From assembly GCA_963735115.1 (NCBI GenBank), contig CAVTJR010000003.1, forward strand, positions 1,426,001 through 1,490,000: a stretch of 64,000 nt of DNA, written 5' to 3'. This document shows, one piece after another, positions 1-8,285 of this stretch. The stretch is from JAKACA01 sp963735115. Its GTDB lineage: Bacteria > Actinomycetota > Acidimicrobiia > Acidimicrobiales > Bog-793. Every line of letters starts with the position of its first letter. Within the stretch, counting starts at the first letter, position 1. Position numbers and translations under genes: made by a program. The notes under the pieces were generated by a model. That model ran no database searches, had not been told where the DNA came from, and saw only the letters and a list, made by a program, of their open reading frames with translations.

Positions 1-151
1 CGCCGAGCTGCTCGAAAGCGACCGCCCCGGTGCGGTAATCCGAGATCCTTGATTCCCGCCGCTCCCAGGTGACCTGGTCGTAGGGGTGCTTTCCCTCTTG
101 GGTGAAGTAGCGACGGATGCCGATCCCGAGGCGCTCTCCTGCGACAGCCAT
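1..151 (-). CDS. nrdJ: B12-dependent (class II) ribonucleotide reductase, N-terminal fragment
   Basis: Only the first 50 or so codons lie in the window. The protein begins MAVAGERLGIGIRRYF and continues with VTWERRESRISDY and VAFEQLG, the characteristic N-terminus of adenosylcobalamin-dependent ribonucleotide reductases, which make dNTPs with or without oxygen. The ATG is preceded by a good Shine-Dalgarno AAGGAGG (complement of 162-168) at about 10 nt. A probable NrdR box lies 50 bp upstream, so the gene is likely repressed by NrdR. The rest of the gene runs off the left edge. Family call is secure for so short a piece because the motif order is diagnostic. Confidence 0.85.
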   Translation of the reverse strand, partial: MAVAGERLGIGIRRYFTQEGKHPYDQVTWERRESRISDYRTGAVAFEQLG

Positions 152-170
152 GATTCTGGTCCCCTCCTTG

Positions 171-188
171 ACCGGTTTCACCGGTTTC
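171..188. repeat. Tandem 9-bp repeat ACCGGTTTC x2
   Basis: Two abutting copies of ACCGGTTTC lie between the nrdJ Shine-Dalgarno and the NrdR-type palindrome. They fall in the expected nrdJ promoter or leader region. Function is unknown. Confidence 0.5.
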
Positions 189-198
189 GATCGTATCG

Positions 199-214
199 CC
201 ACAAGATATTGTGG
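199..214. promoter_or_regulatory. Probable NrdR box upstream of nrdJ
   Basis: The palindrome CCACAAGATATTGTGG matches the established NrdR-box pattern ACAnnATATnnTGT-like (core ACAA-GATA-TTGT). NrdR represses ribonucleotide reductase genes and usually binds paired boxes. A weaker candidate second box, TTGTAGTACCACC, lies at about 222-234, two helical turns away. The position, 50 bp upstream of the nrdJ start, is as expected. Confidence 0.7.
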
Positions 215-426
215 TGTCCCCTTGTAGTACCACCAGGTGAGGGGTAATTACAGCACCGTAGTTACGTCCTTGTCAACGGGATCGCTCTGCTTGCGGTCCA
301 GGTCAGGGGGTGCTCGCGAAGGTTTGCACTCGCGAGCACCTCGATATCCGGCACGGCTGCCCGTGACGAGAAACCTACGCCGAGGGTGTGTCATCGATAC
401 CCCGGCAGTCCGCCAGCCGCACCTAC

Positions 427-432
427 TACGGT
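427..432 (+). promoter_or_regulatory. -10-like hexamer of glpK (leaderless)
   Basis: TACGGT lies 8 nt before the glpK ATG and no Shine-Dalgarno is present, as in the other leaderless-type starts of this window. Confidence 0.45.
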
Positions 433-440
433 GCGGCCCC

Positions 441-1892
441 ATGGCCGTCGTCGTAGCCATCGACGCCGGGACGACAGGCGTACGGGCGCTCGCCGTCGGT
501 CTCGACGGCCGCATCGTTGACGTCTCCTACCGGGAGCTCACCCAGTACTTCCCTGCTCCCGGCCTCGTCGAGCATGACGCCGCCGAGATCTGGCAGCTCG
601 TGACGGCCACGCTGGCCGATCTCGCCAGCCGGCTCGCTGCTGGCGCCGACAACACCATCGCCGCCATCGGCATCACGAACCAGCGCGAAACCGCTGTCGC
701 CTGGGATCGGCGCACCGGCCAACCCCTCCACCGGGCGATCGTCTGGCAGGACCGGCGGACGGCCCGGCGTTGCGAGGAGCTCGAAGCCGCCGGTCACCTG
801 CCGCTCGTCCGCCAGAAGACAGGACTCGTGCTCGACAGCTACTTCTCGGCGACAAAGTGGGAGTGGATGCTGCGACGCGGCGGCGTCGAGGCGACTCCCG
901 ACCTCATGCTCGGCACGGTGGACGATTGGATCTGCTGGAACCTCACTGGCGGGCCAAACGGCGGCGTGCACGCCACCGACGTCTCGAACGCCTCGCGAAC
1001 GTTGTGCTTCGACATCGTGCAAAGACGATGGTCCGACGACCTCTGCAACCTCTTCGACATCCCGGCGCAGGCGCTCGGGGAGGTGCGTGCATCCTCGGGC
1101 CGCTTCGGGCTGGTGAGCGGCACCGTCGCCGGGGGGGCTCTCAACGGTGTTCCTCTCAGCGGGATCGCCGGTGACCAGCAGGCGGCGCTCTTCGGCCAGT
1201 GCTGCTACGAGCTGGGGATGACGAAGGTCACCTACGGCACGGGCAGCTTCGTGCTGATGAACCTCGGAACCATCTGCCCGCCGCCGACCGACGGCCTGCT
1301 CACGACCGTGGCCTGGCAGGTCGGCGGTGCCGTCAGCTACGCCCTCGAAGGCGCCATCTTCTCCTCCGGCGCCACCATCCAATGGTTGCGCGACGGCCTC
1401 GGGATCATCGCCCGCGCCGAGGAGACGGAGCCACTCGCCGCCTCGATCGAGTCGAGCGAAGGGGTCGTTCTCGTGCCGGCCTTCGCCGGGCTCGGCAGCC
1501 CGTGGTGGGATCCGGACGCCCGCGCCACGATCGTCGGCCTGACGCGGGGTACGGGGCGGGCGCATCTCGCCCGCGCCGCCGTCGAGGCCATCGCCTATCA
1601 GACACGGGACGTTCTCGACGTCATGGCATCGGCTGGCGGGCAGGCGGTGACGGTGTTGCGGGCCGACGGAGGGGCTGCAGCCATGGATCTCCTTTTACAG
1701 CTGCAGGCAGACCAGTCGCGAGTCGAGGTCATCCGCCCTCGCACGACGGAGGTCACCGCCCTCGGAGCAGCCATGCTCGCCGGGCTCGCCGAGGGCGTGT
1801 GGGGCTCGCTCGACGATCTCGTCCAGCTGTCCCCGGTGGAGGCTTCGTTCCAGCCCGTCGGCGACGCCGGCGCGAGCCGACCGGGACCATGA
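441..1892 (+). CDS. glpK: Glycerol kinase
   Basis: FGGY-family kinase of 483 residues that phosphorylates glycerol to glycerol-3-phosphate. It begins MAVVVAIDAGTTGVRA, the phosphate-1 loop of the family. ITNQRETAVAWDRRTG and IVWQDRRTA (glycerol-binding region) and GTGSFVLMNLG (FGGY signature region) are typical of GlpK. An in-frame extension to position 237 exists but is not conserved-looking; the ATG at 441 abuts the kinase motif. The gene is divergent from nrdJ and convergent with the acyltransferase. A related FGGY sugar kinase is possible, but the NQRET and WQD motifs favour glycerol. Confidence 0.9.
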   Translation: MAVVVAIDAGTTGVRALAVGLDGRIVDVSYRELTQYFPAPGLVEHDAAEIWQLVTATLADLASRLAAGADNTIAAIGITNQRETAVAWDRRTGQPLHRAIVWQDRRTARRCEELEAAGHLPLVRQKTGLVLDSYFSATKWEWMLRRGGVEATPDLMLGTVDDWICWNLTGGPNGGVHATDVSNASRTLCFDIVQRRWSDDLCNLFDIPAQALGEVRASSGRFGLVSGTVAGGALNGVPLSGIAGDQQAALFGQCCYELGMTKVTYGTGSFVLMNLGTICPPPTDGLLTTVAWQVGGAVSYALEGAIFSSGATIQWLRDGLGIIARAEETEPLAASIESSEGVVLVPAFAGLGSPWWDPDARATIVGLTRGTGRAHLARAAVEAIAYQTRDVLDVMASAGGQAVTVLRADGGAAAMDLLLQLQADQSRVEVIRPRTTEVTALGAAMLAGLAEGVWGSLDDLVQLSPVEASFQPVGDAGASRPGP

Positions 1893-1990
1893 CCAGTGGA
1901 GCCGTGCCCTCGAGCGTTCACGCCGCTGGGCCGGCCTCGGGTGACGAAGGGGCGGCGCCGGTCACTGTCGGGCCGCCCGGCAGCCGGCCC

Positions 1991-2743
1991 TCAGCCCGTG
2001 CCGGAGGGAACGCCGACAGTGCTCGGTAGCGCGCCAGCGCCCGATCCGCTCGGCGAGCCGACAGTCGCCAGGCTGGCTTCCGCAGCCATCTGGGCCGAGC
2101 GGGAGGCGTAACGGTCGACGTACTGCTGCCCGGACAGCTGGCGGATCTCCCACATGATCTCGTCCGTCGCCTGGCGCGACACGAGCGGGTCCTCCAGCCG
2201 GTCACCGTAGCGGGCGGTCAGATCGATCGGCTTGCCGAAGGCGATGTCGACGGGCTTGAAGGGCCTCAGCATGCGGGCGCCGATGGGCTGGATGGCACGG
2301 GTGCCTCGGATTCCGGCGGGGAGGACCGGGCATCTCGCCGCCAGGGCAAGGCGAGCAACGCCGGTGCGGCCGCGATGCAGCCGCTCGTCGGGCGAGCGGG
2401 TGCCTTCGGGGTAGATGCCGATGCAGCCGCCTGAGGCGAGCACGTCGAGCGCCTCGCCGAGTGCCTTTTGCGAGGCCGACCCGCCAGAGCGCTCCATCGG
2501 GATCTGGCCTACTGCACGGAAGAACCACCGCGTCTTCCAAGATTGGAAGTACTCCGCTTTCGCCACGAAGGTGACTCGCCGAGGTACGGCGAAGGGAAGG
2601 AAGAGCGAGTCACAGAAAGCTTGGTGGTTGCAGGCGATGATGAGCCCGCCTGACGTCGGAACGTGCTCCAGGCCGCTCACCCGGATGCGGAACATCACAC
2701 GGAAGATCGGCGACAGGATCGCCTTGATCAACCCGTAGAACAT
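1991..2743 (-). CDS. 1-acyl-glycerol-3-phosphate acyltransferase (PlsC family)
   Basis: About 250 residues from ATG 2743. A hydrophobic N-terminal helix (MFYGLIKAILSPIFRVMFRI) precedes the acyltransferase motifs: NHQAFCD (HX4D catalytic motif) and YPEGTRS (acceptor-phosphate-binding EGTR). The product should transfer acyl groups to lysophosphatidic acid or a related lysophospholipid at the membrane. The frame stays open upstream; ATG 2791 would add a basic MRASRRRR leader and is an alternative start. The last 40 residues are a Ser/Gly/Ala-rich tail. It converges on glpK, with a 98-bp gap, and the two may serve glycerolipid synthesis together. Confidence 0.85.
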   Translation of the reverse strand: MFYGLIKAILSPIFRVMFRIRVSGLEHVPTSGGLIIACNHQAFCDSLFLPFAVPRRVTFVAKAEYFQSWKTRWFFRAVGQIPMERSGGSASQKALGEALDVLASGGCIGIYPEGTRSPDERLHRGRTGVARLALAARCPVLPAGIRGTRAIQPIGARMLRPFKPVDIAFGKPIDLTARYGDRLEDPLVSRQATDEIMWEIRQLSGQQYVDRYASRSAQMAAEASLATVGSPSGSGAGALPSTVGVPSGTG

Positions 2744-2948
2744 GGGCCACAGTAACCCCGGAGCAGGTCGCCGTCTCCGACTCGCTCGCATCAGGTTGCA
2801 CGGCTGCCACTTTGACCACAACCGGCTCCGCGGGCTACGGTGTGTGCTCGCACCATCGACGGGCTGGGTTCCCGTCTGACCATCACGGGTTCCCGTCCGA
2901 CCATTGCGGGGACGGTTCCCGTCCGACCGGCTTGCCGGGGAGTGGGCG

Positions 2949-4748
2949 ATGCGCAGACACGACTTCGGACTTGGGGCCGCGCGCCGGCATCGCGTCCGGC
3001 GCCATGGCGCCCGGCTGCATGCCGCCCGCCGCCATGGCGTCGTTGCTCGCGGGTACCTCCTCGCCCCTGCCGTCGCCATGGCGGCGGTCTTGGTCGTGGC
3101 CGTCGCCAGCTCGTCTCCCTCAGAAGCGGCCGGCGGAGCCACCGCCTCCCCTCTCGCCGCGGCCTCCGCCGTCGCCGCCTCTCGCAGCGCCGCGTACCTC
3201 GCCCGACGTCACGACGCCCTCGCCGGCGTAAGTCCTCACCGAGCCCGGCTCGAGCCTGACGAGGCCCTGCCACAGCCCTCATGGTGGGTCGGGCCCTGCG
3301 ATGACAGGGTGAACGGCATCTCCTTCCCGCTGAAGGCAGAGTTCGACGGCCTGCAGGCCTGCGGTCCCGGCTCGGACCAGAGCGGGGAGGACTTCGCCGT
3401 GAATTTCTTCAACGGTGCCTGGGGTGAGTACGAATGGGAGTGCGTGGAGCTCGCCATGCGCTGGATGTACCTGGCCTGGGGGGTGCATCCCTACGGCGCC
3501 GACGGTGACTCGGTCGTGGCCAACTATCCCAACGATCGGCGGGGTTACCCGAGGCTCTCGGTCGTGCGAAACGGCACACCTGGAAGGCCACCGCAGCCCG
3601 GCGACGTCATCTCGATGTACGACGGAGACGGATCCGGGCACGCCGAGGTCGTGGCATCCTCCTCCGTGGACCCCCACGGCAACGGTTTCGTCACCGCCAT
3701 CACGCAGAACAACGGCAGCAGCAGCAACGGCTGGGACCGGCTCTCGGTCTCGCATTGGGTCGTCTCGGACATCGACGGCCCAGTCATCGGTTGGCTCCAC
3801 AACCCGAACTGGACGCTCGACCAGCCCGTGCTCTGGGATGTGACGGCGGCGGGAAGGCTCCAGATCGACGACAGCGGGGGCCTCGGAGGCTCCTTCGCCA
3901 CCGTCGCCACCCATATCGCATCGGCCGAGGTCGTCGGAGGCGACGGTTACTCCCCCGCCCCGATCGTCGTCGCCCTCACCGCTGCGGGCGAGCTCGTAGG
4001 CGGTTACTACCTGCCCGGCCTCCGCAACAAATGGCTCGGACCGATCGCCGCCGGCGTTCGGTCGTTCAGCCTCTCGGCCCGGCCCGGTCCGAGCGGCCGG
4101 CCGGTGCTCGCCTGGGTGACCACGGCTGGCAACCTCGAGGTCGCCGCCGGTGGCCTGAGAAGGCCGGTCAAAGAGGCGACGGGCGCAACCGCCGTCGACG
4201 TCGCCGCCGGCTCGGGCCCGGGCGATGCCTTCATCGGCTACCTGTCTAGCGGCGGCACGTTCTACGCCCGCCTCGGCCCCGCCGTTCCGAGAAAGGGCCG
4301 GCCCTGGAGCCAGGTGGCGACAGGGGTGAGCGCCATCGCTCTCGGCGGTGGCAGCCGTCCCCCGAGCGACGTCGTCGAGGCCTACACGAGTCACGGCACC
4401 TTCTACGCCCGCGAGGGCCTGGGCGCCGCCTTCACCGAGGAGGCGAGGTACGTCGCCGCCATCGCCGTCACGACGGTCGGGACGGGCGCCACGCCCCTGC
4501 TCGCCTATCTCTCGGCCGGCAGGCTCGAGGTTCGACTCGGTCTGGCGAGCGAGAGGGGTTTCAGCTTGCAGGCCACCCGCGTGACAGCGATATCGGTGAG
4601 TGCGTCGGAGAGCCCGGCGGGTTTCCCGATCATCGCAGCTGTCGTGCGGGGCCACTTCGAGGCCAAGGATGGCGGCCTCAACGGCCGCTGGACGTCAGAA
4701 CCGAGGCACGTGCGCACCGCCGGCGTGGCCGTCCTCACGGTCTCCTGA
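2949..4748 (+). CDS. Secreted CHAP-domain amidase with propeller-like C-terminal repeats
   Basis: 599 residues. Start ATG 2949 has GGGGAG 8 nt upstream. The N-terminus is Arg/His-rich, followed by a hydrophobic signal segment (LLAPAVAMAAVLVVAV, about residues 35-50) and an Ala-rich cleavage region. A CHAP domain follows: WECVELAMRW with catalytic Cys about residue 165, GHAEVV with His about 231, then TQNNG. CHAP domains are NlpC/P60-like peptidoglycan amidases or peptidases. The C-terminal 300 residues hold recurring segments such as GTFYARLG, LEVAAGGL and LAWVTTAGN, probably a beta-propeller for wall or polymer binding. Substrate is not determinable. Confidence 0.8.
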   Translation: MRRHDFGLGAARRHRVRRHGARLHAARRHGVVARGYLLAPAVAMAAVLVVAVASSSPSEAAGGATASPLAAASAVAASRSAAYLARRHDALAGVSPHRARLEPDEALPQPSWWVGPCDDRVNGISFPLKAEFDGLQACGPGSDQSGEDFAVNFFNGAWGEYEWECVELAMRWMYLAWGVHPYGADGDSVVANYPNDRRGYPRLSVVRNGTPGRPPQPGDVISMYDGDGSGHAEVVASSSVDPHGNGFVTAITQNNGSSSNGWDRLSVSHWVVSDIDGPVIGWLHNPNWTLDQPVLWDVTAAGRLQIDDSGGLGGSFATVATHIASAEVVGGDGYSPAPIVVALTAAGELVGGYYLPGLRNKWLGPIAAGVRSFSLSARPGPSGRPVLAWVTTAGNLEVAAGGLRRPVKEATGATAVDVAAGSGPGDAFIGYLSSGGTFYARLGPAVPRKGRPWSQVATGVSAIALGGGSRPPSDVVEAYTSHGTFYAREGLGAAFTEEARYVAAIAVTTVGTGATPLLAYLSAGRLEVRLGLASERGFSLQATRVTAISVSASESPAGFPIIAAVVRGHFEAKDGGLNGRWTSEPRHVRTAGVAVLTVS

Positions 4749-4753
4749 GCTCG

Positions 4754-5950
4754 TCAGAGCTTTGGCAAGGCCTTCCGGAGCGAGCGCACGCCCTGGCCGA
4801 TGCGCTGCTCGTTCTCGATGAGGGCGAATCGAACGTACCCATCGCCTCCCACGCCGAACCCCACGCCCGGAGAGGTGGCCACCTTTCCTTCCGACACGAG
4901 ATAACGGGAGAACTCGAGCGAGCCCATCTCGGCATAGGGCTCCGGGATCGGCGCCCACACGAACATCGTCCCTTTCGGACGCTCGACCTCCCAGCCGATG
5001 CGGCACAGCCCGTCGCAGAGGGCGTTGCGGCGCCCCCGGTAGATCTCGTTGACTTCGAGGGGGTAGTCAGGGGCTTCGTTCATGGCCACGATGGCGGCGA
5101 TCTGGATCGGCTGGAACGTGCCGTAGTCGAGGTAGCTCTTCAGTTTCGTGAGCGCTTGCACGAGCTCGGCGTTCCCGACGAGGAACGCCACCCGCCAACC
5201 GGCCATGGAGAACGACTTCGTCAAGGTGTACAGCTCGACGGCCACGTCCTTGGCTCCGGGAACCTCCAGGATGGAGGGAGGTCGGTAGCCGTCAAAGGCC
5301 GTGTCGGAGTAGGCGAAGTCGTGCACGAGGACGACGCTGTGCTCCCGTGCCCATTCGACGAGCCGGGCCATGGTGGCGAGGTCGATGCAGGTGGTCGTCG
5401 GGTTGTGGGGGAACGAGAGGATAGCGACGCGCGGCTTCGGCCAGGCTGACTCCCACGCCTCCACCAGGTTGGCGAAGAAAGCCTCGCCCGCTCCCACCTC
5501 GTCGCGCCCGAGCCCTTCCAGGCGGATCATGCGGATGTCCGCACCGGCGAACAACGGCGCATAGATGTGGATCGGGTACGAGGGCGAGGGCACGAGAGCC
5601 GTGTCGCCTGGCCCGAGGAGCACCCACATGAGATGGGAGAGGCCTTCCTTCGCCCCGATCGTCGTCACGACCTCACGGTCGGGGTCGATCTCGACGCCGA
5701 AGCGCCGCAGGTAGAGGTCGGCGATGGCCGAGCGCAGCTTGGGAATCCCCCGGCTGGCCGAGTACCGATGGTTGCGAGGGTTGCGGGCGGCTTCGACGAG
5801 CTTCTCGACGGCGACGTCCGGCGAGGGGATGTCCGGGTTGCCGAATCCGAGGTCGATGATGTCCTCACCGTCTCGACGCGCCGCCAGCTTGAGCTCGTTG
5901 ATCTCCGCGAAGACGTACGGCGGGAGCCCGGTGACACGGCGCAGTTCCAT
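4754..5950 (-). CDS. Class I/II PLP aminotransferase (AlaC/DapL-like)
   Basis: 398-residue fold-type I aminotransferase. It has IIDLGFGNPDIPSPD near the N-terminus, YSASRGIPKLR (substrate loop), SFPHNPTT (Asn for the PLP ring), and TLTKSFSMAGWR with the PLP lysine and phosphate-binding residues, then RFALIENE at the C-terminus. It most resembles the AlaC/YfdZ group often annotated as LL-diaminopimelate or alanine aminotransferase; the amino donor cannot be fixed from sequence. It is the last gene of the leftward group beginning at the PimB-like gene, 20 bp after the LLM oxidoreductase, and has its own TAGCCT hexamer. Confidence 0.82.
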   Translation of the reverse strand: MELRRVTGLPPYVFAEINELKLAARRDGEDIIDLGFGNPDIPSPDVAVEKLVEAARNPRNHRYSASRGIPKLRSAIADLYLRRFGVEIDPDREVVTTIGAKEGLSHLMWVLLGPGDTALVPSPSYPIHIYAPLFAGADIRMIRLEGLGRDEVGAGEAFFANLVEAWESAWPKPRVAILSFPHNPTTTCIDLATMARLVEWAREHSVVLVHDFAYSDTAFDGYRPPSILEVPGAKDVAVELYTLTKSFSMAGWRVAFLVGNAELVQALTKLKSYLDYGTFQPIQIAAIVAMNEAPDYPLEVNEIYRGRRNALCDGLCRIGWEVERPKGTMFVWAPIPEPYAEMGSLEFSRYLVSEGKVATSPGVGFGVGGDGYVRFALIENEQRIGQGVRSLRKALPKL

Positions 5951-5956
5951 CGGTCG

Positions 5957-5962
5957 AGGCTA
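5957..5962 (-). promoter_or_regulatory. -10-like hexamer of the aminotransferase gene
   Basis: TAGCCT on the minus strand, 6 nt before ATG 5950, within the 20-bp gap after the LLM gene. It suggests a leaderless internal promoter. Confidence 0.4.
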
Positions 5963-5970
5963 CTCCGGCA

Positions 5971-6672
5971 TCAGGCGAGCGCGATCCCGGCCTCGGCGGC
6001 CGCGGCGACCACGAGCTCGAGGGACTGTGGCCAGCCCCAGACGGCCCAGGTGGCACCGGCGGCTTCGATGGCCCGCAGCCGGCCGGCGGCCGAGCCGTCC
6101 GTCGGCAGTGGACCTGCCCAGCTCACCGCGGTGCCCGCCGTCCTTTCGGCCCGCAGCTCCTCCGGCTCAGCGTCCCAGAGGTTGAGAGTGGAGCCGGTGG
6201 CTCGGGCGATCTCGCTCGTGGCTCGATGACCCGCCCCGATCCAGGTGTCGATACCCGCCGCCTGCAGCGCTTCGGCCACGTGTCGAAGTCGGTCTCGCCG
6301 CCAGCGGGCAGAGGGATACGGGATGCCGAGCCGCTCGTTCTCGTCGGCGCTGGCGGAGTCTCCCGTCCCGATGGCGGCGATCAGTCGGCCCTCGGCCATC
6401 TGGGCGAGACTGCCGAGCGAGGCGAGGACGACCTCGTCGGGGAGCAGGCCGATGCGGGCGACCAGCGTCCCGACACGGATCCGCCGAGTGCTCGCGAGTA
6501 CCGCCCCGAGCACCGGATAGAGGGCCAGAGCCGGGCGGCTCGGGCTGCCCATCGGCCAGAGGTGATCGAAGGCGAACACCCCGTGGAGCCCGGCCTCTTC
6601 GGCTGCCCGGGCGGCCTCGACGACGCCGTCAGCGTCCGGGCTGAACGTCGGCAAGGTGATACCGATCTGCAT
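5971..6672 (-). CDS. LLM-class (F420- or flavin-dependent) oxidoreductase
   Basis: 233 residues with the luciferase-like monooxygenase TIM-barrel pattern: MQIGITLPTFSP, AARAAEEAGLHGVFAFDHLWP, RIRVGTLVARIGLLPDEVVLASLGSLAQMAEGR split over strands 3-4, AAIGTGDSAS and a later TWIGAG. Actinobacterial members usually use coenzyme F420. It is shorter than the usual 280-320 residues, missing part of the C-terminal barrel insertions, but the frame is intact. It begins 3 bp after the ROK kinase stop and is clearly co-transcribed. Substrate unknown. Confidence 0.8.
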   Translation of the reverse strand: MQIGITLPTFSPDADGVVEAARAAEEAGLHGVFAFDHLWPMGSPSRPALALYPVLGAVLASTRRIRVGTLVARIGLLPDEVVLASLGSLAQMAEGRLIAAIGTGDSASADENERLGIPYPSARWRRDRLRHVAEALQAAGIDTWIGAGHRATSEIARATGSTLNLWDAEPEELRAERTAGTAVSWAGPLPTDGSAAGRLRAIEAAGATWAVWGWPQSLELVVAAAAEAGIALA

Positions 6673-6675
6673 CGG

Positions 6676-7728
6676 CTACTTGACCGGCTTGATGGCCGCC
6701 TGCTGGATCTCGCCCGACCGGGCGCAGTCCAGCTGGGCGGCCGCCTGCCTGGCGAGACTCGCTGCACCGATGGCGCCCCCCCGCTCTCCGAGAGCGGCGG
6801 GCACGATCTCGATGGCCGGCCGCAAGGCGTGGCCCTCGAGCTGATCAGCGAAGGCAGCTCGCACGGGCTCGAACAACGCCTGCCCAGCGCGAACGAGGCC
6901 GCCTCCGATCACGATGATCTCCGGATCGAGGATGTTGGCCAGGTTGCCGAGACCGAGGGCCAGCCACCAGGCGAACTCCTCCAAGATGGCGACGGCCTCG
7001 GCGTCGCCTTCGGCGGCGGCCAGCACGACGTGCTCGCCGCGGACGTCATCGGAGTCTCCGCCTGCCAGCTGGCGCACTCGGTCTGCCCGGCCGGCGAGGG
7101 CGGCGTCGCGGGCGATGTGGCCGAGGCCCGAGCCGGAGGCATACCGCTCCCAACAGCCGCGACGCCCGCACCCGCAGGGCGGCCCGTGCGGGTCGACCAC
7201 CACGTGGCCGACTTCGGCCGCGAAGTTGGCCGCCCCGCGAAGCAAACGACCCCCGGAGAGGATGCCGCCTCCGATGCCCGTGCCAACGGTGATGAACAGG
7301 ACATCGTCCCGCCCGACGCCTGCGCCGAAGCTGCACTCGCCCACCACGGCGCAGGTGGCGTCATTGTCCACGTACACGCCCGCCCGGGTGCCGAGGCGCT
7401 TCTGCAGCCCGGCCCGGATGTGCGTGCCGTTCGCCCCGAGCAGGTTCGGGGCGAACCGGAGGAGGCCGTCGCGGTCGACGATGCCCGGGATGCCGACGCC
7501 CACACACACCGCTCCTGCGTCGACCGCCCGTGCCTCGCCCACGACCTCATCGGACTCGATCGTCCTGAAGAGGTGCTCGCACACCGATGCCAGGTCGTCG
7601 ACGATCGCCTCACCCTGGTCGCGGGTATCTCGCCGTTCCTCGACCAGCACGTGCCCACGGTCGTCGACGATGACGCCGAGGACCTTGGTCCCCCCGACGT
7701 CGATGCCGATAGCCGCCGGCGTCGTCAG
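6676..7728 (-). CDS. ROK-family glucokinase
   Basis: 350 residues. The protein must begin just before AIGIDVGGTK (phosphate-1 motif), yet no ATG or GTG lies there. The only candidate is a CTG at 7728-7726 that overlaps the TGA of the preceding SRPBCC gene (CTGA), giving LTTPAAIGIDVGG. ROK signatures are complete: PGIVDRDG, ITVGTGIGGG, the EVGHVVVDP catalytic His/Asp region and the zinc-binding CGCGRRGCWE. It should phosphorylate glucose with ATP or polyphosphate. The group SRPBCC, ROK kinase and GT4 looks like a conserved actinobacterial neighbourhood; this is from memory. The unusual start lowers confidence in the 5' end only. Confidence 0.85.
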   Translation of the reverse strand: MTTPAAIGIDVGGTKVLGVIVDDRGHVLVEERRDTRDQGEAIVDDLASVCEHLFRTIESDEVVGEARAVDAGAVCVGVGIPGIVDRDGLLRFAPNLLGANGTHIRAGLQKRLGTRAGVYVDNDATCAVVGECSFGAGVGRDDVLFITVGTGIGGGILSGGRLLRGAANFAAEVGHVVVDPHGPPCGCGRRGCWERYASGSGLGHIARDAALAGRADRVRQLAGGDSDDVRGEHVVLAAAEGDAEAVAILEEFAWWLALGLGNLANILDPEIIVIGGGLVRAGQALFEPVRAAFADQLEGHALRPAIEIVPAALGERGGAIGAASLARQAAAQLDCARSGEIQQAAIKPVK

Positions 7729-8168
7729 CCCTCGGTCTCGACGCGGGCCTTCAGATCCCGAATGGCGGCATGCAGGATGTTGCCCTCGGCACGCCGCTTG
7801 ATGAACCCGGGCAGCGGCACCCGAAGCTCCACGACCAGCTTGTAGGTGATTTCCGTCCTCCCACCGGGGGCTTCGGCGAACCGGTAGAAGCCATCGAGAC
7901 GGTCGGTGAGATCGCCGCTGCGCTGTACCCAGCCGAACTGCTCGGGCACTTTCGAGTAGTCGTAGACGAGCGTGTAGTTGGTCGAGCGGCCGAACGCGGC
8001 CGCCCGGAAGGCCACTACGACGGGACGGCCCTCGTCGTCTCGTTCGAGGACGTGGACCTCCTTCAGGTCCGCCACCCACTCCGGGTAGTGCTCGATATCG
8101 GCCACCGCCTGGAAGCACTGCGCGGGGGATGCGTCCACGACCATGCGCTCGCTGGTCTGCTCCGCCAC
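7725..8168 (-). CDS. SRPBCC/START-fold polyketide cyclase-like protein
   Basis: 147 residues from GTG 8168, with GGGAGG upstream. The sequence runs MVVDASPAQCFQAVADIEHYPEWVAD, then VVVAFRAAAFG, YTLVYDY and LDGFYRFAE, ending in the long C-terminal helix GNILHAAIRDLKARV: the ligand-binding helix-grip fold of the cyclase/dehydrase group. Such proteins bind hydrophobic ligands; no catalytic claim can be made. Its stop codon overlaps the presumed CTG start of the ROK kinase, which indicates translational coupling. Confidence 0.8.
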   Translation of the reverse strand: MAEQTSERMVVDASPAQCFQAVADIEHYPEWVADLKEVHVLERDDEGRPVVVAFRAAAFGRSTNYTLVYDYSKVPEQFGWVQRSGDLTDRLDGFYRFAEAPGGRTEITYKLVVELRVPLPGFIKRRAEGNILHAAIRDLKARVETEG

Positions 8169-8285
8169 AGGTCCTCCCTTCTCAGGCGCTCGACGTGGCC
8201 GACTGCGGATGGTGCCGTACCGACGCAGGACAGTACCCGTCCCAGACGGCCGTGCGCCTGATACCGAGCGAGGGCGGCGGCGGCG

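Noticed and set aside
6226..7845. 539-codon plus-strand open frame
   Set aside because: Antisense to the LLM and ROK genes; composition is that of a GC-rich shadow frame without domain motifs.
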